Shown piece after piece: positions 1-12,085 of a DNA stretch of 64,000 nt. Source of the stretch: Montifringilla adamsi (taxonomy: Eukaryota; Chordata; Aves; Passeriformes; Passeridae); the NCBI GenBank assembly GCA_017590115.1, contig JAGGNK010008226.1:8463501-8527500 (forward strand), read 5' to 3'. Position numbers and translations under genes: made by a program. Within the stretch, counting starts at the first letter, position 1. Every line of letters begins with the position of its first letter. Below the pieces are notes generated by a model. That model was given only the letters and a program-made list of their open reading frames with translations. It did not search any database and was not told where the DNA came from.

Positions 1-382
1 AGAATTGTATTTATGGCACATTTACAGGATTGCTCTGTGTGCCTCAGCCTGCAGCCAGCCCCAGGGAAGGGGTGGGGACCATGCCACGCCAGGAAACCTC
101 CCATGTGCTCCGAATATTCCTCACAGCAATATTATCAGCTGCTGTCTAGAGAAAGGTAGACCCCTCCACTGTGCCATAAAATAAGTCTTGAGGTCTTAGT
201 CCCCTCACAACCTAAAATATTCCTCAACATTCCCCTGCAATTCTTCCACCGACTTTATTTTACAATTGCCCGTGCAATAAAAAACCCTTGTCTCATTTAA
301 AAACAAGCAATATCTCTGCTGGATTGAGGATCTTCTGATACTTCCTAGAGACAACATTTGAGGGCATGGGGGGGGGGGGGGG
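1..382 (+). mobile_element. possible degraded retroviral LTR (3' part) with primer-binding-site-like end
   Basis: The leftmost 355 bases end in ...GACAACA and contain an AATAAA-type signal near 279, about 75 bases before that end, as expected for the R-U5 part of an LTR. Directly after the terminal CA comes TTTGAGGGCATGGGG, which resembles the spacer plus proline-tRNA primer-binding site that follows gammaretrovirus-type LTRs, but with several mismatches. It then runs into a 15-base G tract at 368-382. The 5' end of the element lies outside the window and no gag, pol or env reading frame follows, so at most this is a solo or truncated fossil. The call rests on these short resemblances only; unrelated unique sequence is a real alternative. 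Confidence 0.35.
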
Positions 383-849
383 TTTGGTTTGGGGGTTTTA
401 TCTTGACAATAAAACAGAAGAATATAATTTTAAAATAAGTTACCTGGGAGGGTGGGCAGGCCCTGGCACAAGGTGGGCTTTGGGCTCCCTTCCCACCCAA
501 ACCAGTCTGGGAGGAGGCGTCAGACCAACCTGATGCCAGGTCCCTGCTGGACCTGGGCTGGGACTTGGCTCTCCTCTGCAGCATCAGCCAGAAGTGTTTT
601 TATCATGTTCTGAGCCATGAGATAAAGCCCAAGAGGATTTGAGACAGAGATGTCAGAGAGAGACAACGTCCCCAGTGTCACAACTCTCAGCACTTCTGTT
701 ATTGCTTTAATTCCTGTGCTGTGACCTGCAGCTCCTCAGGAAGCTGCTCCAGTGCACTGTGCTGCACCTTCACTTTAACACCTCCTGCAGAGAAAATGCC
801 TTCCCAACTCTCAATGCTGAGCAGTAACCAGAGCTCAGACAGAGCCTGC
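383..849. other. intergenic sequence with a short CR1-like fragment
   Basis: A piece at about 445-520 (GGTGGGCTTTGGGCTCCCTT, then a pyrimidine-rich AACCAGTCTGGGA) matches the 3' tail seen in better CR1 copies in this window, in + orientation. The rest shows no coding potential or recognised element. Confidence 0.5.
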
Positions 850-1995
850 AGTGAGAGCTGGGGCTGGGCAGGAGCTGGGGCTGGGCAGGAGCTGGGGATG
901 TGCAGGAATTGGGGATGTGCTGGAATTGGGGATGTGCTGGAATTTGGGACGTGCAGGAATTGGGGATGTGCAGGAACTGGGGATGTGCAGAAACTGGGGA
1001 TGTGCAGGAACTAGGGCTGGGCAGGAACTGGGGATGGGCAGGAATTGGGGATGGGCAGGACCTGGGGCTGTGCAGGAATTGGGGCTGTGCAGGAACTGGG
1101 GATGGGCAGGAATTGGGGCTGTGCAGGAATTGGGGATGTGCAGGAACTGGGGATGTGCAGAAACTGGGGCTGTGCAGGAATTGGGGCTGTGCAGGAACTG
1201 GGGATGGGCAGGAATTGGGGCTGTGCAGGAATTGGGGATGTGCAGGAACTGGGGATGTGCAGAAACTGGGGCTGTGCAGGAATTGGGGCTGTGCAGGAAC
1301 TGGGGATGGGCAGGAATTGGGGCTGTGCAGGAATTGGGGATGTGCAGGAACTGGGGATGTGCAGAAACTGGGGCTGTGCAGGAATTGGGGATGTGCAGGA
1401 ATTGGGGCTGTGCAGGAATTTGGGACGTGCAGGAACTGGGGCTGTGCAGGAATTGGGGCTGTGCAGGAACTGGGGATGGGCAGGAATTGGGGCTGTGCAG
1501 GAATTGGGGATGTGCAGGAACTGGGGATGTGCAGGAATTGGGGCTGTGCAGGAATTGGGGCTGTGCAGGAATTGGGGATGTGCAGGAATTGGGGCTGTGC
1601 AGGAATTTGGGACGTGCAGGAATTGGGGCTGTGCAGGAATTGGGGCTGTGCAGGAATTGGGGATGTGCAGGAATTGGGGCTGTGCAGGAGCTGGGGATGT
1701 GCAGGAACTGGGGATGTGCAGGAATTGGGGCTGTGCAGGAATTGGGGATGTGCTGGAATTGGGGATGTGCTGGAATTGGGGCTGTGCAGGAGCTGGGGAT
1801 GTGCAGGAACTGGGGATGTGCTGGAATTGGGGATGTGCAGGAATTTGGGGATGTGCAGGAATTTGGGGATGCACTGGAATTGGGGATGTGCAGGAGCTGG
1901 GGATGTGCAGGAATTGGGGCTGTGCAGAGCTGCGGATGTCCAGGAGCTGGGGATGTGCAGGAATTTGGGGATGTGCAGGAGCTGGGGATGTGCAG
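850..1995 (+). repeat. 17-bp minisatellite, about 67 copies
   Basis: The core unit is GGGGATGTGCAGGAATT with variants (CTG for ATG, AACTG for AATTG, GGGCAGG for GTGCAGG). Because 17 is not divisible by 3, successive units cycle through all three frames. The unit lacks stop codons in every frame on both strands, which creates several overlapping open frames of 360-460 codons that are not genes. Variants are interspersed and form higher-order blocks of about 119-136 bp between 1080 and 1400, a sign of unequal exchange or replication slippage. Confidence 0.95.
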
Positions 1996-2874
1996 GCTCC
2001 TCCAGCCTGGAGCTGGTGCCTGGAGCTGCAGCTGGAGCTGCTCTGTGCCCTCAGCACTGGGGAGCAGCCCTTGCCCAGCCACAGGGAACAAGGGCACAGG
2101 GAAGTGTCAGGAAGGACAAACAGAACATGAATGGAAGCTATCCCAGGGAATTCCTGTTCTAAACCAACCCTGCTGCCCATCTTCTCTGCCGTGCCCTCTG
2201 CTCCTGTGGTTATTAATCCATCCCTGGACTTTCTGAATTAGCAGATGGCAATTATGCATTCACTCTTACAGGGTATAAACGTGAATCCTCGAATTTTACC
2301 TTGTGACAGAGCATTTCCATACAAAACACTCCTCCTTTATCAGTATTCTACCCACAGACTCAGAGTGTGTGAATGTTGGAAATGGGTTCAGAATCATTTC
2401 CTTGTGTTTTACACATTTTTCACTTTAAAGAAAGATGAAAAACCACGACCCAGAGAAACCAGTCCATTAAGATAAATCTCCATAATTTTGTAGTCATTAA
2501 ACAAAAAAATCCTACTTGTCTCTCTTTTCATTCACGTGTAGAAGCTGTGTCAGAAAACCCCAAAAGTTCGAGTGGTTTTTAGTAAAACTGCAGTTGCAAG
2601 CGTGGTGTAATAAGGACCAATGGTGCCACCAAGTGGGGACGTGTTGAAATGAAAAAAATCGCCATTTCTGTGGCTCCTCGGTGGGACGGAAAGTCAAGAA
2701 AAGCAGCAATAGCCACTTCAATGAAGGCCATTACACTGCCTGTGCCCTCAGATCCAGGCTTCCACGTCTGTTATTTACATTTATAAGCACCATAGGGTTG
2801 AAAAAATCGGAAAAAATCAAAAGCTGTGGGAAAAGTCTTTCCCATTCCGAACGTTTTCTTTTTTCACACACTGA
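1996..2874. other. unique intergenic sequence, nothing recognised
   Basis: No open frame with protein-like character, no repeat family and no RNA gene could be identified here on either strand. Confidence 0.6.
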
Positions 2875-3037
2875 GAAGCTGGGGCTGCCCCTGGATCCCT
2901 GGCAGTGCCCAAGGCCAGGCTGGACACTGGGGCTGGAGCACCTGGGACAGGGGAAGGTGTCCCTGCCATGGCAGGGGTGGCACTGGGTGCGATTTGGGGT
3001 CCCTTCCAGCCCAATCCAGTCTGGAATTGTGTAACCA
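2875..3037 (+). mobile_element. CR1 LINE 3'-end fragment
   Basis: Carries the window's recurrent CR1 block (CCCCTGGATCCCTGGCAGTG, then GCCCAAGGCCAGGCTGGACA, then GGAAGGTGTCCCTGCCATGG) and the 3' tail GGTCCCTTCCAGCCCAATCC. The 5' end is truncated, as is usual for CR1, and no reverse transcriptase remains. Confidence 0.85.
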
Positions 3038-3804
3038 CGAGCAGCAGCTGGGAGAACTCAGCAGAGAACCCAAAAGCCCTGGGGCTGAAGGCAGGAGCAG
3101 AGGGAGGCTCAGCTGAGCGATGTCCCTGCTGCAGCACTGCTGCCCATGGAAAACACCCCCAGACATTCCCAGGATTTCCAGCCAGCCAGGGGTTAGCAAG
3201 GCAGCAAACAGGAGAAATCACCTCCAGCTCTTACCAAAAAGAAAAAAAAAAAAAAAGTGAAGTAGGCAATAGTTGAGCACCAAAAGACCGTGTCACGTAA
3301 TAAACCAAATATTTGCAACACATTAAAATGTTCTACTTAGAGAAAAGCAGGAATATTTTAAAATTCCAAAGCCTGACTCCTCCCAGGAACTTTGTTTGGT
3401 GTTTGGAATTGTTGTAATGTTTAGTTCTGAAGATGGGGAGCAGCTTGGGTACAGGAGGCTTTGCTGTAACAAATGTCCAGCAGTGCTAAGGGAACCTGAG
3501 AGACCCCAGCCAAATGGGCACAGTCAGCAACTTGTAAATTAAAATACAGCAGAAAAGGGAAATTAAAAATGCCAAAAGTTTTTAAAGTACTAGTGTTAAG
3601 TTTGCTGTATGGGTAACAGAATATTTCTGTAAGTCTCTAACTGCAGAGTGCTAACCAGCTCAAAAGAAATCAAAATACAATTCTCACAACTTCCATCAGT
3701 ACTGAAAACTCCCTGGTCACAGCTGAAGACAACACCTCGTGCCAGCTTCCCAAACCCAGGAGCAGCCAGATCTCCTTATCCATGCAAACATTGAACCTGA
3801 GAGC
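3038..3804. other. unique intergenic sequence
   Basis: AT-richer sequence with an A-rich run near 3240. No gene or repeat recognised. Confidence 0.55.
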
Positions 3805-4302
3805 CATAAAATCACAGACTTGTTCAGGCTGGAAAACCCCTCTCAGCCCATGGAGCCCAACCATTCCCAGCCCTGCCCAGGCCACCACTGCCCATGTCCC
3901 CAAGTGCCACATCCACAGGGCTGGGAAATCCCCCCAGGGACGGGCACTCCAACCCTCCCTGGGCAGTGCCAGTTCCTGATCCCCCTTTCCATGGGGAAAT
4001 TCCTGCTGTGCCCACCCTGAGCTGCCCTGGCCCAGCCTGAGGCCGTTCCCTCTGCTCCTGTCCCTGTTCCCTGGAGCACAGCCCGACCCCCCCGGCTGTC
4101 CCCTCCTGGCAGGAGCTGTGCAGAGCCACAAGGGCCCCCTGAGCCTCCTGTGCTCCAGGCTCAGCCCCTTCCCAGCTCCCTCAGCCTCTCCTGGGGCTCC
4201 AGCCCCTTCCCAGCTCTGTTCCCTTCCCTGCCCCAGCCCCTCCAGAGCTCTCCAGAGCTGCCCCAGGATCTCAGGAGATCCTTCAGAAGGGCCAGCACAG
4301 GT
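3805..4302 (-). mobile_element. CR1 LINE fragment, antisense
   Basis: Begins with the reverse-complement CR1 tail (AAATCACAGACTTGTTCAGG, then TGGAAAACCCCTCTCAGCCC). It continues through the internal region ending in CCTGAGCCTCCTGTGCTCCAGG and CCAGCTCCCTCAGCC, the usual order for an antisense CR1. It is longer than most copies here and runs into a short tandem repeat on its right side. Confidence 0.8.
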
Positions 4303-4437
4303 GACAATCCCTGCCCTGGGTGACAATCCCTGTTGTGGGGGGACAAACCCTGCCCTGGGGGACAATCCTTGCCCCTGGGGACAATCCCCGCCCCTGGGGA
4401 CAATCCCTGCCCTGGGGGACAGTCCCTGCCCTGGGGC
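4303..4437 (+). repeat. 19-bp tandem repeat, about 7 copies
   Basis: The unit is roughly GACAATCCCTGCCCTGGGG, repeated head to tail with point variants, at the internal end of the adjoining antisense CR1 fragment. It has no coding meaning. Confidence 0.85.
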
Positions 4438-7400
4438 TGTGCCCACACTGGGGCTGGCACAGCCCAGGGCCCATTGCTCTCTTGTCCCCTGGGCACCCTG
4501 GGCTGGTGTCCAGCCCCCAGGGCCCTTCCCAGCTGCCCAGCCCCTCTGCCCCGGCCCGGGGTGTTCAGGGTGTGACCACAGGCAGGACCTGGCACTCGGC
4601 CTTGCTGAGCCTCACCCGCTGGCCTCTGCCCGTGCAGCCACCAGTGTGACACATCATTGCCACTGCCAAGGCTCCTGCCCCTGTGCACTGGGAGACAACA
4701 CCTGAGAACTGCTGCCCAGAGTTCAGGCAGCATTAGCCTCTTATAAAGTGCCCAAACAAGGGCCCAGACGAGGAGGGATCTGGTGGGTCACAGCCTCTTT
4801 CCCAGCAGCCAGCTGCATTTTCTGTCTGACTGCACGGGAGTGTCGGGATGCAGCACCCGTCCGTGTTCCTGGCAGTTTACACAGCAGTTTGAGTCTCACC
4901 ACCAAAGTCTCCAGGCAAGGACAAGCATTACTATCTCCATGAGCAGAACCCATGAGGCAGCCGGGGGAGCCAGCAGCAGGGTGGGACACGTGCAGGGACA
5001 AGGTCAGCCTGCTGAGCAGCAGCTGCAGACCCCCCAGACCCCCAGCAGCAGCACATCTGGGGGTCTCACAGCAGCACATCCCAGCCCTCTCAGAGCTCAC
5101 CCCACCATCCCAGGTGCCATTCCAGTCCTGGCCACCCTGCTGTACCTGGCACTGCTCCCTGGCTCACCCGTTGCTTTATCCAGGACTCTCGCCCTGCTGA
5201 AGGACTGGCAGATACTCTGTTCCCCAGCTCCACATCTCCAGACCCCAGCTCACTTGTGCTGGCCCTCAGGGAGGAGCTCGGGTGGGAGCAGCACCCCCTC
5301 CATGGAGCTGCTCAGGCAGTGCCAGCAGGAGGAGGCTGCACAGAGACATCAAACTCACCCAGTTCCTCAGACACGAGGAGCTCTCAGCAGCCAGGGTGGG
5401 AGACAGCAGCTTTTCCAGCCCCAGCAGCTCTCCTCTCAGCAGAAACTGTAATTCCCTTCTGATTTCACAGGCAGAAGGGCACTTCTGAGTTTCTGGAGAA
5501 AACCCTCTCATTGGTGCAGCTGCTTCTGCAAGGTGTGCACACCTTCTTCCCCAGATCAGCACCTAGTCTGAAATGCTTCCTTCTTCAAAATAAGTTTCCT
5601 TTCTTTAACTTTAAGCAGCTCAACTTCCTATTTAAAAACCCTCTGCCATAAAAGAGCCTTTGGTGTAGGGCTCATTAGTAAGCTCAACTCTCCCCCACTG
5701 CTTCCCACGTCTTTGGGATCCCTGGAGAGAACAGCTTTGCTTTGATTAGAGGGGAAAACATCTTCTCTTTCAGTTTATATCAGAGTGCCTGAAACGCAAC
5801 ACTGAATTTGGGATGGGGACGGGGTACTTGTGCATGCAAGTAATGGAGAGTTTTGTGCAGAATGGAGTGAAAGCAGAGAACAGCTCCAAATAAGCTGGCT
5901 GACAGACAGCACTCAGCAGCACGGCTCAGGGCAGGGCTTCCAGCTCTCCAGGGGAAGGTGTTCTGCTTCTAGGACCTTCTGGCTGACAAGATTTCCCTGT
6001 TCATCACTCACATCTGGGGAACCCAGAGCTCCCTGCTCCCTGTGGCTGCACTGGAGCCCTCCAGAGGGATTTGGGGTTTGCCTGGGATGATTCAAGAAGT
6101 CATATGTATAACATGCCTCAGACAAAAGGTTTGAACACAGAAATCTGTAAAATGAGTAGTGCAGTGCCTGGTTTTGGTGTGCTGAGTGCACAGAGCCTGT
6201 GCAGGCACCTGCACACCTTTGTCAGGGAGCTCACCTGAGCCACAGCCAGCAGCAGGACAGGGGCTTTGACATGGGCACAGCTCATCCCCTCACACTGATG
6301 GTGTCTCACAACACCAAACCAGCCCCACATCCCCCTCAGAACCTGAACCTGGGGTGTTTTCTTGCCCTGCTCACCACCAAGGGGAAGCCCCAATAGGACC
6401 GACAAGAGAGAATGCTGACAAAAATATCAGTGTGAGGATAAAGAGGAAAGGTTCAACCTTGGAAACACTGGAGAAAAATCAGGAAAGCTCAAAATGATGT
6501 GTGCTACAACACTGGAATGAGTTGAAGGTACAGTTAAATTGTACCCCCCATCTGGAGTGTAATTGGGTGACAGCAAAGCAAAGCAGCAAAGAGAGAGGAA
6601 CTGGAGCCCAGAGACCCAGCCACAGCCAAGCTCCCTGGCAGTACCTGCCCAGGTAACCAGCCAGGGCTTGTAATACAACTCAACAACCAGCCTCATAGGC
6701 GTTTTTTATAGGTGTGGCCTGGTCGGTAACTTCTATGACATTGAGATGGAAATGAATCAATGGAAAAGGATTCACTTCAGAGTTATGACTTTAAAGAGTT
6801 CAACAGTTGAGACAAGCCGCACTGCTAATAATATTTGCATTCTTTATGAGTAGGATATTCTCCTTCCCAAGTGGCTGCAAACACTTCCTAAGGCTGTGGT
6901 GAGCAAACAGGGCAGCTCAAATCACTGAAAGCAGCAGCTGGCAGCAGCTGAGCTGTGTTGTGCTGGTGCTGTTTGCCCTGGCCCGGGCCCGGTGCCAGCC
7001 TGTGTTTCACAGCTCGTGCCGTTCCCCGAGCACACAGCTCCAGGACAGGGGCCAAGGGACGCTTCCTCAGCTGACCAGGGGCAGGACAGCACCACAGGGA
7101 CACGCTGCAGCTCTGCTGAGTGTCTGTGGCACTGCACGTTCTGGCACAGGAATATTTTGGGGCTCCTCTGTGCAGCTCAGGAGTGTGACGGGCTGTGGCG
7201 TCCCGGGCTGTAACCACTGCTCCTGCCCCCATCCCTGAGTGTGTCCCTGAGCACAACACCACACCTCCACACCCCAGGGACACTGGGGAGCCACAGCACC
7301 CCGGGAGCAGAGCACTCAGAGGCCTGGACAGCTAAAGGCTCCTGAGTCTATTTCCTCCCATGTTTTACAGCTCCAGCTGTAACTATCCTAAGCAACAACA

Positions 7401-8594
7401 TTCCTGTTCTCTTTTTTATAGAACCATGTCTCACATTCTGGAAGACCTGCAGCACGTGGGTGGTGCTCTTAGCACACTGCAGCCTGACTGGCACTGGCAG
7501 TATTTGGGATAAGAGGGGCTGGTGGGGGCTGTGGGAGCGTGCACAGCCGTGCCCTGGCATCGGGGGAGCCCCCACGGCCTCAGCCTGAGGGGCACAGCTG
7601 GCACTCAGGGAACAGCAGCTCCCTGGGGGACACGGGGCTGTCCCTCTGTCCCCAGGGCTGGAGCACAAAGCACCTTCAGTGCCACAGCTCTGGGAGTCAC
7701 AGAGAGAAGGGCCCTGTCTCCACAACTCTCCTGGGGCAATAAAAGTACCCAAACCCGCTGTCCCTGGTTTGGAACTCCCTCCCCTTCACACACCATTGCC
7801 ACTACGAGGTGCACAGGGCACACAGGCTGGAGACAGAGGAGTTTGAACAATTTCACTCCATGGAGCCCATAGTAACATATTCTGTTACCAACATCCACCA
7901 ACTCCTCAAGGATTCTTCCTGAGACTTCCAACCCAATTTAGCTCCACCATATGTCAGTGCTACTTGCTTCAGCATTGAATTTTCTTCAGTATTTCACTAC
8001 AGCTAAGCTACTCCTCTGTTATTCTGAATAAAACGAATAAAGGAAATAACTGAACAACTGAAAAAAACCCACCAGTTTAAGAGGATAATGGGTCTGGAAG
8101 CCAACCAAACTTACCATCACCCTGTTGGGCAGAGTGTAGGGAGCACCTGTTCAGTCCCACCTCCCTTAAAAGCCCCCTCATTTTTAAAGAGTTTTGCTGA
8201 GCATTTTCCCATGCCAAAGCCTGGCAAGCAGAGCACCCCAAGGGTTTTCTAAGGCACTGCTGCTGGGATGTGCATTTCCTGTGGCAGCCAACAAGGAACG
8301 TAGAAGGGCTTGCTAATCCTGTTCATTTTCAACTCCTGAGTTTGGCCCATATGGCCCTTTGATGCTTTGACCCTCTTGAAATCACGGCCTGCCATCAGCA
8401 AGGTAAGAGGGGAAAAGGAGTCTTAATCCAAGCCCTCAGTATCTCACACTAGAGAAGCTGCATCAAGGAAAAATGCCATTTCCTACATGTATGTCATCCC
8501 ACCTAAGTGATTTGGGGGCTTCTCCTTGCAGCCGACCCAAAGTGAGGGGACACTCACTGGGGTCTGCAGCTCCTCTCGAGGGGCAGCTCCAATC
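4438..8594. other. intergenic sequence, no gene recognised
   Basis: About 4.1 kb of mixed-composition sequence. It has several short open frames on both strands, but none resembles a known protein family or shows credible splice-site pairing. No repeat family was recognised with confidence. Confidence 0.5.
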
Positions 8595-8850
8595 TTTGCT
8601 CCCTGGGATAGAGACAGGACCCAGGGAACGGCTGGAGCTGGGCCAGGACAGGCTCAGGCTCATCCCCAGAGGCTGCTGGCACTGCCCAGGCTCCCCAGGG
8701 AATGGGCACGGCCCTGAGGCTGCCAGAGCTCCAAGAGCCTTTGGCCAGCGCTGCAGGGATGCCAGGGTAGGGATGTTGGGGACAGGGGCTGGACTCGATG
8801 ATCTCTGGGTCCCTTCCAGCTCAAGATATTCCCTGTATCTATTAAATAAA
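8595..8850 (+). mobile_element. CR1 LINE 3'-end fragment
   Basis: Ends in the diagnostic GGACTCGATGATCTCTGGGT followed by CCCTTCCAGCTCAAGATATTC. The internal part (GGCTCATCCCCAGAGGCTGC and after) is a different subfamily from the commonest copies in this window. Confidence 0.8.
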
Positions 8851-11814
8851 TGGGTGTTTCCCCAACAGGAGTGCTCACAGTGGAATTCAGACATTTTCTT
8901 TTCAAAGGGAAGCGTTTTTCTTTTCACCCTGCCTTAAGCATCCACACTAGTTTCATGCAGGAAGAAACGCTTGAGGAATGAGTGCTGGCAGTGTCCTGTC
9001 CATGCTGGCAGTTCCCCCGTGGGGAAGGACTGAGAGCCCAGGAGCACAGGACCTGCAGCCACACCTTGCCAGGCAGTGACGCACAGCTCCGCTGGGACAC
9101 GTTCAGAACTTCTCCGAGGAAAACGCACAGGTAGCAATTAAAATCTGGGTGAGGCTGGACAAACCCATAAATGTTTGGAATTATTCCGAAGTTTTAATTG
9201 AAGTTGGAGAGCGGAGCACCTCCAGTGGAATAGGAATGAGATTTTGACATTTAAAGAAGTGTCACTGAGAGAAATCTTGCTGTCACAGATATGACTCACC
9301 CACTGCTGTGCCTGACAGGTGCCTTCTCTGACTCCTGAGATGAAGATAATTTCACTTTAATCTGAGAGAAGCAGAGGGATGAGCAATTCCATTTATTTAT
9401 AATACAAGCTCCCTTCAAAGGTAACTTGGAAATGACGATTTTGGGAGGACGTTCACAGTTCGTTGCTGCCAAGGTGTGAAAGCAGCACAGAGCCCTCTCT
9501 GGATGGACAGCACGGCACAGAGAAGAAACACCAATGTCCCCAGAGCAAAGCCTGACTAGGGAAGAGACACTCTGTGGTGGGGGAAGCTGGGAGACATTGG
9601 GAGAGACCAACATCAGACAATGCAGCACATGGCAAGGCAGAGATTTATTTGGTTTTCATTAGAGTAACAAGGTGGCAAACATTTGGCTCCCAATTTAACC
9701 TGAAAGACTACACAGTGGCACACCTGGTTGCTTCCAACAGTGCCCAGGACCTCTGCAATGCCGTGACCCAGCCCTGAAGCACACTGGCAGGGACTGGGCA
9801 GAGCAACCAACCACTTGTGTCAAAGGCAGCGATAACCTGAAAGGCTGGCTGCCATAATTCTGACTGGAAACGAGATGGAATTCCCAGCTCTCAGGTGAAT
9901 AACCAGGAGGTGATCCCCAAAGTCACCCTCAGCTGCTCCCAGCTCCTGCTCTACGGAACAGGAGTCAGGCACCAAACGAGATGTGATCCCTGGCTTGGGC
10001 CCCAGTAACAGGCAAAGCCTTTTCCAAATTCACACCACAGCCACTGTGGCTCCTCAGCCCAAGGCATGGAGCACCCATTCCCAAGATCCTCTTCAGGCAG
10101 CAACACTTCTGACACGACTCCAAAAGTGATTCCTGCAGAAGAGCTCCCAGAGTGCGGAGAAGCTGCATGAAGCATTGGGTTAGCTCTAGATCTTTCCTTA
10201 TAAAACCAGAGAGCAATTACTGGATCACAGCACGAAGAACACAATAGAACAGACACTTTCTTCAGTCAGGAGGTGATTCAGCTATCAAAGAGATTCTTTT
10301 GTTTCTATTTTGGGGGAAAAAACCCATCACTGCTTTCAGATGTCTAAAGCTGACGTTGCCAGGGCTCTTCAGGGCTGTCAGCAGCTGAGAAGGGCTCTGT
10401 GATCCCTCCCTTCTCCTCACACTCCAGCCTCTCTGACAGCCCCGTGGAACACCTGGAAACGCTACCTGAGGGTGAGCAGGACACAAACAGTGACTCACAG
10501 GGCAGCCAGAAATAGAGAGCACAGCACACAGCCTTGTCCCTTCCGTCCCCTCACCCGAGGCAGCCAGGACACACACACAGCGCCAGGAAAACGCTGTGCT
10601 GCTCCTTCCTGGAAGAGCTCCCCTCTCCAGGGCTCAGCTGGTGCCAGGGCAGAGGGACACTGCAGCCACAGGAGCTCTGCACGGGACAGGCTGGTGACAG
10701 CGAGGAAGGTGATGGCACTGCCAGAGCTGGTGCCTGGGAGAGCAGGGAGGGAAAAGCTGAACCACGAGGTTTAGGACATTTGTCTGGATGTGGCAAAGGG
10801 ACTGTCCTGAGGGGCGCGGATGCAAGGACCTATCTGCTGTCTTTCTTTGGAGCAGATAGAGTCTGAATGCCGTGCACACCCCACACGACGCCAGTATTTC
10901 AGGGACAGCGGGGTCTGTGCTCAGCTGTGGGAGCAGGGACCTGGGCAGCAGCCACCAGAGGGTAACAAGGACTGAAGTCCAGGGTATCTTCATATACCAC
11001 AGGGGTAAATACAATGTAAAAAACACAGGTAAAATTACTGAACACAGGGCTCATAAGGCAAACCACCAGCTGCCAAACCACAGGTTTGCTCCAAAATTTG
11101 GAACACTGACAAAAATTCCATGGGAAAAAAATCTGTTGCGCTTCTCACCTAAGAATAATCAGGTGTTTTGCTGTCAATTAGCACGTGATATGCGTGTGGT
11201 TTCTATCTGTTAATGAAATCTGACTCTGTGCGCCCACCAGCCGTACTTCCCTTTAGGATAAACACTCTTTCCATGGCTTGCCCCGTGTTTTTTGAAATTA
11301 CCCTTCCAGCAGCCTCTGTTTTCAGAGCAGTAGCAGTGAGAGCTCCCTGGCAGAGCTCAGGGCTCTGTTAGTCCTACCCAGAGGATGGAAAACGGGCTGA
11401 GGGACAGGGCTGCAGCGCTGGCAGCACCTCCCACAGCACACGTGAGGGGCACGGAGCAGCTGGCCCCGCAGGATCTATTTCCAGAGCACATTTGGAAACT
11501 TTGCTCTCAGGAGCTTTTCTTGCTCAGAGTGGCCAGGGCAGAACGTCACCTTCTTGCGAGTGCAAGCCCTGAGTACACAACAGTGACCCAGTGACTGGGA
11601 ACAGCCGCTGCTGACACCCTGTGCCTTAGTTCTGGGAATTCTGCAAAGGCACCAGACCCAGCCCTGTCCCCAGCTTGTGCAACTCCTCTGCCCAGGCCTC
11701 ACACACACCCCGAGCTCAGCTGAGCTGAGCAGGGAAAGCTGTCCCAGCACTCCCACCCCAGAACCACCCCTGTCCCCCACGTGGGCAGCAGGAAAGGGGG
11801 GATTCTGCCCCTCT
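8851..11814. other. intergenic sequence, no gene recognised
   Basis: No supported gene. A TTTATT at about 9646 would read as AATAAA on the - strand, so a - strand transcript end is possible there, but no matching coding exon was found between it and 14 kb. Confidence 0.45.
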
Positions 11815-12085
11815 GCCCCGTGCCCAGGGGAGCCCCACCTGCAGAGCCCAGCACAGGAGGGACCTGGAGCTGCTGCAGCCAGGCACAGGAGGCACCAAAT
11901 GATCAGAGGATGGAGCAGCTCTGCTGGGAGAGCTGGGGGGGCTCACCTGCACAGGAGAAGGTTGGGGTGACCCCAGAGTGGCCTCACAGCACCTGAAGGA
12001 GCCAACAAGAGACTGGAGAGAGATGATTGAGAAGGGCCTGAAGTGCCAGGACACGGGGGAAGGACTTCCCTCTGCCAAAGGGCAG
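11815..12085 (+). mobile_element. CR1 LINE internal fragment
   Basis: CCCACCTGCAGAGCCCAGCA, GAGGCACCAAATGATCAGAGG, GGATGGAGCAGCTCTGCTGG and the later GAAGGGCCTGAAGTGCCAGG match the internal 3'-UTR part of the CR1 copy at 35205-35705. The terminal tail is missing, so this is an internal remnant. Confidence 0.75.

Noticed and set aside
835..2236. Five overlapping long open frames (about 360-460 codons) on both strands
   Set aside because: All are translations of the 17-bp minisatellite in different phases. The peptides are periodic and have no family resemblance.
8509..8530. TTTGGGGGCTTCTCC resembling a retroviral primer-binding site
   Set aside because: It is not preceded by a CA terminus or LTR-like sequence, and a CR1 fragment follows. 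Chance match.
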